NCBI GenBank assembly: GCA_004297305.1
Contig: SCTR01000009.1
Location: 186,001-250,000 of the forward strand
From: Actinomycetota bacterium
Lineage (GTDB): Bacteria > Actinomycetota > Actinomycetes > S36-B12 > FW305-bin1
Length of the DNA stretch: 64,000 nucleotides
Reading direction: 5' to 3'
In this document: positions 9,644 to 18,328 of the stretch, piece after piece
How positions within the stretch are numbered: the stretch's first letter is position 1
How the letters are laid out: each line of letters begins with the position of its first letter
Made by a program: the position numbers and the translations under genes
The notes under the pieces: generated by a model
The model's input: the letters and a program-made list of their open reading frames with translations, nothing else
Database searches by the model: none
What the model was told of the DNA's origin: nothing

Positions 9644-10662
9644 TGCCGGATCGCACGGGGCTGCTGGCCGAGCCGGACGGCGCTGCCGCGCAGCGCGACC
9701 GGCGGCGCTACCGGCCAGGCGCGCTGGAACTGCTGACGGCGGGACTGGTCGTCCTGCTGCTCGGTCAGCGGCCGCTCGCCGCGTTGATCGAGGGCAACGA
9801 GGCGGTGCAGACCGGCGCGACGATCTTTGTCTCGATCGTGGTCCAGGCTCTGCCGTTCCTGGTGCTGGGAGTCCTGCTGTCCGGAGCCATCGCCGCGTTC
9901 GTGCCGACCTCGTTCTGGGACAAGGCGTTGCCGCGCCGCAAGGTCCTCGCCGTCCCGGTCGCCAGCGCCGCCGGCGTCGTGTTGCCCGGCTGTGAATGTG
10001 CCTCGGTCCCGGTCGCCGGCGGCCTCATGGCCGGCGGCGTCACGCCCGCGGCCGCGCTGGCGTTCCTGCTGTCCGCCCCGGCGGTCAACCCGGTTGTCCT
10101 CGTGTCGACGTACGTCGCCTTCCCCGGGAATCCGCAGCTGGTGTGGGCCAGGCTGATCGCGTCGCTGGCCGTCGCGATGACCATGGGGTGGCTCTGGCTG
10201 CGACTGGGCCGCGAACGCTGGTTGCGAATTCCGCGCCGCGACCACCTGGTCGGGGTCAACCGCCGTCATACGTTCCGGCTCACCGTGACTCACGACTTCC
10301 TGCACGCCGGTGGTTTCCTGGTCGTCGGCGGGCTGACCGCAGCTGCTCTCAACGTCGTCGTCCCGCAGCAGTGGCTGCAGGCGCTGGCCGACAAGCCGCT
10401 GCTGTCGGTACTCGGGCTGGCTGCACTGGCGGTCGTGCTGGCGATCTGTTCGGAGGCCGACGCATTCGTCGCGGCCAGTCTCACCCAGTTCTCCCTCACC
10501 GCCCGGCTGGCGTTCCTCGTGGTCGGTCCGATGGTCGACGTGAAGCTCATCGTGTTGCAGTCGGGGACCTTCGGCCGCGCGTTCGCGGCTCGCTTCGCCC
10601 CGGCGACGTTCGTGGTCGCCGTCGGGTTCAGCGTGCTGGTCGGGTGGTGGCTGCTGACGTGA
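9643..10662 (+). CDS. Permease (DUF318/ArsP-like), paired with a TIGR03943 subunit
   Basis: A 339-residue polytopic protein with about eight hydrophobic helices. It carries the conserved small-residue/cysteine motif 'LPGCECASVPVAGGLMAGG' and 'LLSAPAVNPVVL', both hallmarks of the DUF318/YraQ-ArsP_1 permeases, in which the cysteine region is thought to contact the substrate. ATG 9643 overlaps the uppS stop (TGATG). Its GTGA-coupled neighbour is the TIGR03943 partner, as in Bacillus YcgR-YcgQ. The substrate is not known. Its position beside a CDF exporter and zur makes a metal-related role plausible, by context only. Confidence 0.85.
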   Translation: MPDRTGLLAEPDGAAAQRDRRRYRPGALELLTAGLVVLLLGQRPLAALIEGNEAVQTGATIFVSIVVQALPFLVLGVLLSGAIAAFVPTSFWDKALPRRKVLAVPVASAAGVVLPGCECASVPVAGGLMAGGVTPAAALAFLLSAPAVNPVVLVSTYVAFPGNPQLVWARLIASLAVAMTMGWLWLRLGRERWLRIPRRDHLVGVNRRHTFRLTVTHDFLHAGGFLVVGGLTAAALNVVVPQQWLQALADKPLLSVLGLAALAVVLAICSEADAFVAASLTQFSLTARLAFLVVGPMVDVKLIVLQSGTFGRAFAARFAPATFVVAVGFSVLVGWWLLT

Positions 10663-11369
10663 AGCGCGACGTGCAAGGCATCGTGCTGGTCCTGGTCGGC
10701 GGCGCAGTGCTGCGGATCTGCTGGGACGACACGTACCTGAGCTACGTGAAGGAGTCGATGCGCCCGTGGCTGTTGGCCAGCGGCGGCCTGCTCGTCGCCC
10801 TCGGCCTGCTGCTGATCGCCGATGTCCTGCGGCAGTCCGGCCGGTCCGAGGAGTCGGCGCCTGAGCACGGCCACCGTCATCGCGGCGGGTCGCGCAGCGC
10901 CTGGTTGCTGCTGGTGCCCATCGTCGCGATCTTCGTCATCGCGCCGCCGTCGCTGGGTGCCTACACCGCTGCCCGGGCCACCACCAACGTCGCTGCGCCG
11001 GCGAGTCCGAAGGCACCCCCGCTGCCGGCCACCGACCCGGTCCCGTTGCTGCTGGCGGACTATGCCGCTCGAGCGGTGTGGGACGCCGGGCTCACGCTGC
11101 AGGGCCGAACCGTGCAGTTGGTGGGTTTCGTGACGCCGGATCCTGCCGGGGGCTGGTGGCTGACACGATTGTCGCTGACCTGTTGCGCTGCCGACGCGAC
11201 CACGGTGCGCGTCAAGGCGATCGGAGCGCGGGACCTGCCGGCCAACACCTGGGTGCGGGTCGTCGGGCGCTGGACGCCGGGTGGGGGCACCGCGAGCGAC
11301 GCGGCGATCCCGTGGGTGCAGCCTGCCACGGTCACCGAGATCCGCAAACCGAAGAATCCGTACGAGTAG
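10659..11369 (+). CDS. TIGR03943-family putative permease subunit
   Basis: A 236-residue protein with two N-terminal membrane segments (about 3-20 and 32-52), a His-rich cytoplasmic linker 'EHGHRHRGG', another helix near 75-95, and a C-terminal beta-rich domain containing 'LTLQGRTVQLVGFVTPD' and 'SLTCCAAD'. This architecture and the pairing with a DUF318 permease define the YcgQ-like TIGR03943 family. GTG 10659 overlaps the upstream stop by 4 bp. The adjacent cysteines and the His cluster could bind metal, which is inference. Confidence 0.82.
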   Translation: MKRDVQGIVLVLVGGAVLRICWDDTYLSYVKESMRPWLLASGGLLVALGLLLIADVLRQSGRSEESAPEHGHRHRGGSRSAWLLLVPIVAIFVIAPPSLGAYTAARATTNVAAPASPKAPPLPATDPVPLLLADYAARAVWDAGLTLQGRTVQLVGFVTPDPAGGWWLTRLSLTCCAADATTVRVKAIGARDLPANTWVRVVGRWTPGGGTASDAAIPWVQPATVTEIRKPKNPYE

Positions 11370-11377
11370 GCCGGACG

Positions 11378-12328
11378 ATGACGGGCGCACACGACCACGG
11401 CGTACGGCGGCAGGGCGGGCATCAGCACGCCGGTGCTGGTGCCGGCCGGCCGGGGTACCGCGGGCGGTTGGCGGTGGCACTCGCCCTGGGCGTGTTCGTC
11501 CTGCTGGTCGAGATCGTCGGCGCCGCGGTCACCGGGAGCCTGGCCCTGTTCGCCGACGCCGGTCACGTCCTCACCGACGTCGTCGGTGTCGGCCTGGCGC
11601 TGGCCGCGGTCAGTTATGCGACCCGACCGCCCTCCTCGCGCCGGACCTTCGGGACGCTGCGAGCCGAGGTGCTGGCGGCGGCGTTCAACGCGTTGCTGCT
11701 GCTGGGTGTCGCCGGGTACGTCCTGGTGGAGTCGGTACGGCGCTGGGACGAACCGGACGCGATCTCCGGGACTGCGTTGGCTCTCTTCGCCGGAATCGGC
11801 CTGCTGGCCAACGCCATCGGTCTGCTGGTGCTGCGCAAGGGGGCGGGCGACAGTCTCAACGTCCGGGGCGCGTACCTGGAGGTGCTCGGCGATCTGTTGG
11901 GCTCGGTCGCCGCGCTGTCGGCCGGCATCGTCATCGCCGTCACCGGCTGGGAGCTGGCCGATGTCGTGGCGTCCCTGGTGATCGCCGGCCTGATGGTGCC
12001 GCGCACCGTTCTGCTGCTGCGCGACAGCCTGCACGTGCTCATGGAGGGCACGCCGCGCGGGATCGACCTGGCCGAGGTGCGTCGACACCTGCGCGAGGTG
12101 CCGGGCGTTCTCGACGTCCACGACCTGCACGCGTGGACCATCACCAGTGGCGTGCCGGTGTTGTCCGCCCACGTGGTGGTGGCCGACGAGGTGCTGCACA
12201 GCGGCGGCGCAGGTCCGCTGCTGGACCGGTTGTGCGGCTGCGTGGGCGACCATTTCGACGTCGCCCATTCGACGTTCCAGCTCGAGCCGGCCGAACACGC
12301 CGGTCACGAGGACCCCACGCACGAGTAG
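11378..12328 (+). CDS. Cation diffusion facilitator (CDF) metal exporter
   Basis: A 316-residue CDF protein that uses proton antiport to export divalent metal, commonly zinc. It has a His-bearing N-terminus, six membrane segments from about residue 28 to 220, and a C-terminal cytoplasmic domain with 'VHDLHAWTITSG'. The first half of the transport site is H63-x3-D67 ('GHVLTD'). The second half is E168-x3-D172 ('YLEVLGD'), where classical zinc exporters have His-x3-Asp. ATG 11378 starts 8 bp after the TIGR03943 gene. The gene converges on zur, consistent with a metal-homeostasis block. Confidence 0.92.
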   Translation: MTGAHDHGVRRQGGHQHAGAGAGRPGYRGRLAVALALGVFVLLVEIVGAAVTGSLALFADAGHVLTDVVGVGLALAAVSYATRPPSSRRTFGTLRAEVLAAAFNALLLLGVAGYVLVESVRRWDEPDAISGTALALFAGIGLLANAIGLLVLRKGAGDSLNVRGAYLEVLGDLLGSVAALSAGIVIAVTGWELADVVASLVIAGLMVPRTVLLLRDSLHVLMEGTPRGIDLAEVRRHLREVPGVLDVHDLHAWTITSGVPVLSAHVVVADEVLHSGGAGPLLDRLCGCVGDHFDVAHSTFQLEPAEHAGHEDPTHE

Positions 12329-12410
12329 CCAGCCGCGCCGCTGCGAGGCGGATCGGGTTGGCACCCCAGGCGGTTCAGCCGGCCAGGAGGTCGGGGTCAA
12401 CAGGTCGCTG

Positions 12411-12824
12411 TCAGCCCGAGCAGGCCGGGCAGCGGCCGAAGATCTCCAGCGTGTGGCTGACGTCGGTGAAACCACTGCGCTGGGCCACCTGGCTGGTCCA
12501 CTGCTCGACCGCGGGTCCTTCGACTTCGACGGTGCGCCCGCAACACCGGCAGACCAGGTGGTGATGGTGCGTGGCGCTGCACCGCCGGTACAACGCCTCG
12601 CCGTCCTCGCGCAGCACGACGTCGATCTCGTGCGCGTCCACGAGGGCCTGCAGAGTCCGGTAGACGGTGGTGAGGCCGACGGACTCGCCGCGATCCCGCA
12701 GGATCGCGTGCAGCGACTGGGCGGAATGGAATCCCGCCAGGTCGCGCAGCGCGGCGACGACGGCGGTGCGTTGCCGCGTGGTGCGAAGGCCCACCGGCGG
12801 AACCGAATCCGGCGGTTCGGTCAT
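12411..12824 (-). CDS. zur: Fur-family regulator, probably zinc-responsive Zur
   Basis: A 137-residue Fur-fold repressor. The winged helix occupies about residues 10-80 ('RQRTAVVAALRDLAGFHSAQSL'), followed by 'ATHHHHLVCRCCG' and the dimerisation domain. Two CxxC pairs (CRCC and CPAC) form a structural zinc site. Zur rather than Fur is inferred because the gene is the last in an operon with znuC and znuB, whose promoter carries a Zur-like box. ATG 12824 overlaps the znuB stop as ATGA. It converges on the CDF gene with an 82-bp gap. Confidence 0.88.
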   Translation of the reverse strand: MTEPPDSVPPVGLRTTRQRTAVVAALRDLAGFHSAQSLHAILRDRGESVGLTTVYRTLQALVDAHEIDVVLREDGEALYRRCSATHHHHLVCRCCGRTVEVEGPAVEQWTSQVAQRSGFTDVSHTLEIFGRCPACSG

Positions 12825-13729
12825 GCGGTGGCTCCCAGCTCCGGCTCGGTCCGGTGGTGGTGATGACCGTCGGCGGCCGCGCCGGGCGGCGGCGTACGGC
12901 GTTCCCGGGTCGCCACGAGTGTCACCAGCCAGATCACCGTCGCGATCGTCACGACGAAGAAACTGGGGGGCAGGTCGAACATCGCGGCCAGGGCCAGTCC
13001 GACCAGAACTGAGCCGAGGCTGATCCCGACGCCGCCGGCCACTACCCGGACGGGCCGCGCGGTGAGCATCAGCGCCGTCGCACTGGGGGTGACCACGAGT
13101 GCGAACAGCAGCAGGGTGCCCACCACCTGGATCGCCATGGTGATGACCAGGGCGAGCATGACCAGGAAGGCGACCCCGAGCGCGCGTACCGGGACGCCCC
13201 GCGCCTGCGCCACAGCCGGATCGAGCGAGGCGAAGGCGAGCGGCCGCGCGATGACGGCCAGGGCGGCCAGCAGCAGCACGGTGAATCCGGCGAACACGAC
13301 GAGCTGACCGGTCGAGATCGCCAGCAGGTTGCCGAACAGCACGCTGGTCACCGTTCCGCTGCTGCGGCTGGACAGCGTCGCGAACAGGACGCCGAGCCCG
13401 GTGGCGAACGCGAGGATCGTCCCCGTCGCGATCTCGCGGGTCCGCACCTGCCGTCCCAGCGCGCCGATCGCGAGCGCCCCGGCCACACAGCAGACCAGCA
13501 AACCGACGGTGACCGGTATGCCGACCAGCACCGCTCCGGTTGCCCCGGGAAAACCGATGTGCGCCAGCGCGTGTGCGGCGAACGCACTCTGCCGCAGGAT
13601 GACGAAATAACCGAGCAGGCCCGCGCTGACGGCGACCAGCGCGCCGCCAAGGGCGGCATTGCGCATGAACGGCGTCCACAGCACCTGCAACCAGTCGGAC
13701 TGGTAGCCCGCGGCCAGCAGCGCGTTCAC
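12821..13729 (-). CDS. znuB: Zinc ABC transporter permease ZnuB-like
   Basis: A 302-residue ABC-3 family permease with about eight to nine helices ('GALVAVSAGLLGYFVILRQ' first) and family landmarks 'FAAHALAHIGFPGATGA' and 'LFALVVTPSATALMLT'. The C-terminus is His-rich ('DGHHHHR'), suggesting a metal-binding tail. GTG 13729 overlaps the znuC stop by 4 bp. No znuA-type binding protein is encoded in this operon, so the transporter must use one encoded elsewhere or lack one. Manganese or iron transport by the same family cannot be excluded. Confidence 0.88.
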   Translation of the reverse strand: MNALLAAGYQSDWLQVLWTPFMRNAALGGALVAVSAGLLGYFVILRQSAFAAHALAHIGFPGATGAVLVGIPVTVGLLVCCVAGALAIGALGRQVRTREIATGTILAFATGLGVLFATLSSRSSGTVTSVLFGNLLAISTGQLVVFAGFTVLLLAALAVIARPLAFASLDPAVAQARGVPVRALGVAFLVMLALVITMAIQVVGTLLLFALVVTPSATALMLTARPVRVVAGGVGISLGSVLVGLALAAMFDLPPSFFVVTIATVIWLVTLVATRERRTPPPGAAADGHHHHRTEPELGATA

Positions 13730-14496
13730 CGTTGCTCCGTGGGCAGGAAGAGGTCGCCTTGAGCGGTCCGGACGATCCGGGGCCGCGCGCCGTAGAGATG
13801 GTCGAGCAGTCCGCCGTCGGCCACCGCGTCCATGCCGGCGTAGTGCGGGTGCCCGTCGAGCAGGTAGACCACGCCGGTCAGCGCGCCGAGCAGCGGGCCG
13901 AGATCGTGCGCGACGACCAGCACCGTCACCTGCCGGGTGCGGCCGATCTGGCCGAGCAGGTCGACCACCTCGCGCTGATTGCGGACGTCGAGGTTGGCCA
14001 GGGGCTCGTCCAGCAGCAGCAGGTCGGGCGAGCTCACCAGGGCGGCGGCAATTGCCACGCGCTGCTGCTGTCCGCCGGACAGTTGCGACATACGCCGGTG
14101 GGCGTACGACGCGGCGCCGACCGAGTGCAGCGCGGAGTCGACCGCCTGCCGCTGGTCGTCCGAGAGCCGGCCCAGCCCCCAGCGGGTGCCGTGGACGCCG
14201 AGCGCGACCAGATCGCGACAGCGGACGCAGTCGCCGGCGGCTGAGGCGTAGTTCTGCGGTACGTAGCCGATCCGGGGGTTGCCGCTGCTCGGCGGATGTC
14301 CGAGGACCTCGACCCGGCCCGACGACAGCGGGAGCAGGCCCAGCAGCACCTGCAGCAGCGTCGTCTTGCCCGAACCGTTCGGGCCAACGACGGCGACCAG
14401 CGACCCGGCGGGAATCTCCAGGGAGCCCTGCGACCACACCGTGCTGCCCCCCCGCACGACTGCCGCGTCTTGCAGCAGCACGGCGGCAGTGGACAC
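13726..14496 (-). CDS. znuC: Zinc ABC transporter ATPase ZnuC-like
   Basis: A 256-residue ABC ATPase with Walker A 'GPNGSGKTT', signature 'LSGGQQQRVAIAAAL', Walker B 'LLLLDEP' and H-loop 'VAHD'. GTG 14496 is chosen because upstream codons lack similarity and would run across the Zur box. A CACTCT hexamer lies just before it, so the message may be short-leadered. It is first in the znuC-znuB-zur operon, all three genes joined by 4-bp overlaps. Regulation by Zur is inferred from the palindrome 20 bp upstream. Confidence 0.9.
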   Translation of the reverse strand: MSTAAVLLQDAAVVRGGSTVWSQGSLEIPAGSLVAVVGPNGSGKTTLLQVLLGLLPLSSGRVEVLGHPPSSGNPRIGYVPQNYASAAGDCVRCRDLVALGVHGTRWGLGRLSDDQRQAVDSALHSVGAASYAHRRMSQLSGGQQQRVAIAAALVSSPDLLLLDEPLANLDVRNQREVVDLLGQIGRTRQVTVLVVAHDLGPLLGALTGVVYLLDGHPHYAGMDAVADGGLLDHLYGARPRIVRTAQGDLFLPTEQR

Positions 14497-14516
14497 CCGC
14501 CGAGAGTGCCACGAAA

Positions 14517-14531
14517 TGACAATCGTTGTCG
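14517..14531. promoter_or_regulatory. Candidate Zur operator upstream of znuC
   Basis: The 15-mer TGACAATCGTTGTCG contains a GACAA-TCG-TTGTC inverted repeat. It closely matches the AT-cored Zur box form known from actinobacteria (TGANAATNATTNTCA type). It lies 20 bp upstream of the znuC GTG and would overlap the promoter spacer, as expected for zinc-dependent repression and autoregulation of the downstream zur gene. Confidence 0.75.
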
Positions 14532-14599
14532 ATCTGCGAGCCTTCGCAGGGGTCGTGCCGGCTGCGGCGGCACGCCGACCGCAGAGCCGGTCGGCGGTC

Positions 14600-15061
14600 T
14601 CAGAACCGGCCGAGCGCCTTGAGCACCGCGACACCGACGACGGCCCCGCACACGGCCACCCGAGCCAGTCGCGCGGTGCCGCTCAGCAGCGGCCAGGACA
14701 GCGCGGTTAGCCAGCCGATGAAGGCGCCGACGATCAGCAGCGCCAGCGCGCCAAGCCAACGCCAGGGCCCGGAGACGGCGAGGCCCACCACCAGTAGCAC
14801 CCCGAGGATGACCGGGACGAGCCAGCGCGGCAGCCGGTGCAGCACCAGCAGCGCCGGTGCGCTGGCGACCTCCAGTCGCCGCCGGGGACCGGTCGGTGCC
14901 GCGCTGCTGCGCCCGTGCGGCGGGCGTCCGGGAACCCCGCTCCGCGCCTGCTGCGAGCGGCCTGTGGCGGGCCGGCCGCCGCGCGGGCCTGCTGCGGTGC
15001 CGGCAGGCCGGGCCGGATTGGCGCGGCGGTGCGGCTTGCGTGGGGACTGGCGAGCGGCCAT
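14600..15061 (-). CDS. Small membrane protein with basic N-terminus (DUF6703-like)
   Basis: A 153-residue protein: about 70 residues of Arg/Pro/Ala-rich disordered sequence, then two clear membrane helices ('WLVPVILGVLLVVGLAV' and 'LGALALLIVGAFIGWL') and a third weaker one near the C-terminus. It resembles short uncharacterised actinobacterial membrane proteins, and DUF6703 is my best match from memory. ATG 15061 is preferred over GTG 15067. It lies upstream of znuC on the same strand, but a 103-bp gap with the Zur box separates the units. Function unknown. Confidence 0.65.
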   Translation of the reverse strand: MAARQSPRKPHRRANPARPAGTAAGPRGGRPATGRSQQARSGVPGRPPHGRSSAAPTGPRRRLEVASAPALLVLHRLPRWLVPVILGVLLVVGLAVSGPWRWLGALALLIVGAFIGWLTALSWPLLSGTARLARVAVCGAVVGVAVLKALGRF

Positions 15062-15178
15062 CGACACCTCGGGTCCGGTCTACCGTGAGCCGCCCATGGT
15101 GGCGTATCGCGGTCGGCTCGGCCCAGCCGCCCCGAGGACGCCGGCTCGCCGGCCTCGCCGGACTCCAGGAGGTGGCCG

Positions 15179-15580
15179 ATGATCGCCGTCAGCCGGTTCG
15201 TCGTGACCGCGCTCGACGAACCCGCGTTCGTCGAGCAAGCCGGCGTGGCGGTCGCCGCGTTGGCCGCCCGGCCGGGATTCGTCAGGGCGCACGTCGGACG
15301 GGCCCTGGACGACCCGTCCGCCTTCCTGCTGCAGACGCAGTGGTCGGATGTCGGGTCCTACCGTCGGGCGCTGTCGTCGATGGACGTGAAGATCGCGGCG
15401 GTGCCGCTGCTGTCGCGGGCCCTCGACGAGCCCTCGGCGTACGAGATCCTGTTGGCCGCCGACGGCTCCGGCACGGTCCGGTCCGCCAGCGACCGGGCTG
15501 CTGACGCCGCCACGGTCGGTCTCGGGGCCCTGCCGCCGCCGTCACCGGATACCCGCCCCGCCGGGTCGGGCGGACGGTAG
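15179..15580 (+). CDS. Antibiotic-biosynthesis-monooxygenase (ABM) domain protein
   Basis: A 133-residue protein whose first 95 residues fit the ferredoxin-like ABM fold: strand 'IAVSRFVVT', a helix of Ala/Val, '[15 protein letters not shown]', then '[18 protein letters not shown]'. Such domains act as small cofactor-free oxygenases, heme-binding proteins or structural dimers, and no specific substrate can be assigned. ATG 15179 follows GGAGG at 6 nt. The tail (after about 105) is Pro/Ala-rich. It lies immediately upstream of glyS, a placement I recall from other actinobacteria. Confidence 0.8.
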   Translation: MIAVSRFVVTALDEPAFVEQAGVAVAALAARPGFVRAHVGRALDDPSAFLLQTQWSDVGSYRRALSSMDVKIAAVPLLSRALDEPSAYEILLAADGSGTVRSASDRAADAATVGLGALPPPSPDTRPAGSGGR

Positions 15581-15639
15581 CCACGTCGCGGCGGATAGCC
15601 TGCCGGTGCCCGCCGACACCCAGCCGGAGTGGAGAACCC

Positions 15640-17022
15640 GTGCCCGCCGATCGCGTCGACAACGTCGTCAACCTCAGCAAGCGCCGGGGTTTCGTCTTCC
15701 CCTCCAGCGAGATCTACGGCGGGACGCGCTCGGCCTGGGACTACGGGCCGTTCGGCGTCGAACTGAAGGAGAACATCCGGCGGCAGTGGTGGCAGGCGGT
15801 TGTCCGTGGTCGCGACGACGTCGTGGGTCTGGACTCCGCGATCATCCTGGCGCCGCAGGTGTGGACCGCATCCGGCCACGTCGAGGCATTCGTCGACCCG
15901 CTCACCGAGTGCAAGAAGTGCCACCGGCGCTGGCGGGCCGATCAGCTGCTGGAGGCGTACGCCGACAAGCACGGCCGCGAACCGGCGAACGGCCTGGCCG
16001 ACGTGACCTGCGCGAACTGCGGGACCAAAGGCCAGTTCACGCCGCCGCGAGACTTCAACGGGATGCTGCGTACCCACGTCGGCCCGGTCGACGACGCCGC
16101 CGCCTTGCACTACCTGCGACCCGAGACCGCCCAGGGCATCTTCGTCAACTACCAGAACGTCGCCGGTGCGGCACGCAAGAAGCCGCCGTTCGGGATCGGC
16201 CAGACCGGCAAGAGTTTCCGCAACGAGATCACCCCGGGCAACTTCATCTTCCGGACCCGCGAGTTCGAGCAGATGGAGATGGAGTTCTTCGTCAAGCCGG
16301 GGACCGACGAGCAGTGGCACGAGTACTGGCTGCAGCAGCGTTGGGACTGGTACCTCGACCTCGGCCTGGACCCGGCCAACCTCCGCTTCTTCGAGCACCC
16401 CAAGGAGAAGCTGTCGCACTACTCCAAGCGCACCGTGGACATCGAGTACCGCTTCCGGTTCGCCGGCTCGGAATGGGCTGAGCTGGAAGGGATCGCCAAC
16501 CGCACCGACTATGACCTGACCACCCACGGTGCCCACTCCGGGGTCGACCTGTCCTACTTCGACCAGGAGGCCAACGAACGGTGGGTTCCGTACGTCATCG
16601 AACCTGCCGCAGGACTGACCCGGTGCGTGCTGGCCTTCCTGCTGGACTCGTACGCCGAGGACGAGGCGCCCAACGCCAAGGGGGGCATCGACAAGCGCAC
16701 CGTGCTGCGGCTGGACCCCCGGCTGTCGCCGGTCAAGGTGGCGGTCCTGCCGTTGAGCCGCAACGCCGACCTGTCGCCGAAGGCCCGTGACCTCGCGGCG
16801 GCGTTGCGGCGCAGGTGGAACGTGGAGTTCGACGACGCCGGCGCGATCGGTCGTCGCTACCGGCGGCAGGACGAGATCGGCACCCCGTTCTGCGTGACCG
16901 TCGACTTCGATACCCTCACCGACGAGGCCGTCACCGTCCGGGAACGCGACTCCATGAGTCAGCAGCGCATCGGCCTCGACGCGATCGAGGGGTGGCTGGC
17001 GACCCGGCTGCCCGGGTGCTGA
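15640..17022 (+). CDS. glyS: Glycine--tRNA ligase (class II, alpha2 type)
   Basis: A 460-residue single-chain glycyl-tRNA synthetase of the type found in actinobacteria, archaea and eukaryotes. Class II motif 2 lies around '[24 protein letters not shown]' and motif 3 near '[14 protein letters not shown]'. Four cysteines (CKKC about residue 88 and CANC about 125) suggest a zinc ribbon, and the C-terminal 110 residues form the anticodon-binding domain. GTG 15640 has GGAGTGGAG at ideal spacing, with TAGCCT about 40 nt upstream as a candidate -10. Confidence 0.96.
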   Translation: MPADRVDNVVNLSKRRGFVFPSSEIYGGTRSAWDYGPFGVELKENIRRQWWQAVVRGRDDVVGLDSAIILAPQVWTASGHVEAFVDPLTECKKCHRRWRADQLLEAYADKHGREPANGLADVTCANCGTKGQFTPPRDFNGMLRTHVGPVDDAAALHYLRPETAQGIFVNYQNVAGAARKKPPFGIGQTGKSFRNEITPGNFIFRTREFEQMEMEFFVKPGTDEQWHEYWLQQRWDWYLDLGLDPANLRFFEHPKEKLSHYSKRTVDIEYRFRFAGSEWAELEGIANRTDYDLTTHGAHSGVDLSYFDQEANERWVPYVIEPAAGLTRCVLAFLLDSYAEDEAPNAKGGIDKRTVLRLDPRLSPVKVAVLPLSRNADLSPKARDLAAALRRRWNVEFDDAGAIGRRYRRQDEIGTPFCVTVDFDTLTDEAVTVRERDSMSQQRIGLDAIEGWLATRLPGC

Positions 17023-17026
17023 CCCG

Positions 17027-17107
17027 ATGACCGACGCGATCGTCCTGACCGGCCTGCACAAGAGTTTCGGGCCGACGCGGGCCGTCGACGGCGAGCGGGT
17101 CCGGTGA
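17027..17107 (+). pseudogene. Fossil N-terminus of an ABC-transporter ATPase (26 codons)
   Basis: This ORF begins 5 bp after glyS and reads MTDAIVLTGLHKSFGPTRAV then DGERVR before TGA. The pattern 'I-L-x-G-L-x-K-S-F-G-x-x-R-A-V-D-G' is the classic first strand and A-loop approach of ABC ATPases, which normally continues into Walker A. Here it ends immediately, and its stop overlaps the dusB GTG (GTGA). It looks like the head of a deleted ATPase gene fused to the dusB start region. A functional micropeptide or leader for coupling dusB translation is the alternative. Confidence 0.7.
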
Positions 17108-18288
17108 CGGCCACGCAGCTTCCTCGTGGCGCACCCACGCCGACCGGTTCGGTGCCGGTGCTGCCGCAGCTGCTGGCTGGGCGGCCGCCGGTGGTCCTGG
17201 CGCCCATGGCCGGTGTCACCAATCGGGCGTTCCGGCGGCTGTGCCGGGAATCCGGGGCCGGTCTCTACGTGTCGGAGATGATCACGTCGCGGGCGTTGCT
17301 GGAGCGCAACGCCGAGACGATGTCGATGATCGAGTTCGACGCCGACGAGCAGCCGCGCTCACTGCAGCTGTACGGCGTGGACCCGGGCGTCGTGGGAGCC
17401 GCGGTCCGGCTGGTGGTCAGTGAGGACCGCGCCGACCACGTGGATCTGAACTTCGGCTGCCCGGTGCCCAAGGTGACCCGCAAGGGCGGCGGCAGCGCGC
17501 TGCCGTGGAAGCGGGACCTGTTCCGCGCCATCGTGGCCGCCGCCGTCGAGGCTGCCGACGGCCGGGTACCGGTCACGGTGAAACTGCGGATGGGAGTGGA
17601 CGCCGACCACCTCACCTACCTCGAGGCCGGCCGGACGGCTGCGGCTGAAGGTGTCGCCTGGGTGGCGCTGCATGCCCGGACAGCCGCGCAGCTGTACTCC
17701 GGGCGGGCCGATCGCACCGCGATAGCGCGGCTGGTGACCGAATTGGCGCCGACCGCCGTCCCGGTGCTCGGCAACGGCGACATCTGGACCGCTGGGGACG
17801 CGCTGGACATGGTCGCCGAGACCGGCTGCGCCGGGGTCGTCGTGGGCCGGGGTTGTCTGGGGCGGCCGTGGCTGTTCGGGCAGCTCGCCGACGCCTTCGC
17901 CGGCCGCCCGATCCGGCCGGAACCGCGGCTGGCCGAGGTGCTGCGAGTGCTGCGGCGGCATGCGGAACTGCTGTGCGCCCAGTACGGCGAGCAGCGTGGC
18001 TGCCGTGACCTGCGCAAGCACATGGCGTGGTACCTCAAGGGTTTCTCGGTGCGGCAGCAGGTTCGGGCTGCGCTCGGGACAGTTTCCGGGCTGGCGGAAC
18101 TCGACCAGTTGCTGGCCCAGATCGATGGCGACCAGGACTTCCCGGTCGCTGTCGCGGCCGGGCCGCGGGGCCGCACCTCGCCGCCGCGCGACGTCGTCGT
18201 ACCCGAGGGCTGGCTGGATACTCCCGAGCTCGACGAGGCCGCGGCTCGCGTCCTGCGCACGGCTGAACTGGCGGTCAGCGGCGGCTGA
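17104..18288 (+). CDS. dusB: tRNA-dihydrouridine synthase (DusB family)
   Basis: A 394-residue FMN enzyme reducing uridines in the tRNA D-loop. The TIM-barrel start 'VVLAPMAGVTNRAFRRLCRE' binds FMN. The catalytic cysteine is Cys119 in 'NFGCPVPKV', 'KLRMGVD' and 'LHARTAAQLYSG' follow, and the C-terminal helical tRNA-binding domain begins near residue 260. GTG 17104 overlaps the stop of the ATPase fossil, leaving about 27 residues ahead of the barrel. The linkage with dgt and dnaG downstream is common in actinobacteria. Confidence 0.94.
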   Translation: MTATQLPRGAPTPTGSVPVLPQLLAGRPPVVLAPMAGVTNRAFRRLCRESGAGLYVSEMITSRALLERNAETMSMIEFDADEQPRSLQLYGVDPGVVGAAVRLVVSEDRADHVDLNFGCPVPKVTRKGGGSALPWKRDLFRAIVAAAVEAADGRVPVTVKLRMGVDADHLTYLEAGRTAAAEGVAWVALHARTAAQLYSGRADRTAIARLVTELAPTAVPVLGNGDIWTAGDALDMVAETGCAGVVVGRGCLGRPWLFGQLADAFAGRPIRPEPRLAEVLRVLRRHAELLCAQYGEQRGCRDLRKHMAWYLKGFSVRQQVRAALGTVSGLAELDQLLAQIDGDQDFPVAVAAGPRGRTSPPRDVVVPEGWLDTPELDEAAARVLRTAELAVSGG

Positions 18289-18328
18289 GACCCCGCCGCC
18301 CACCCGGGCCGATGGGTCAGAATGTGGC

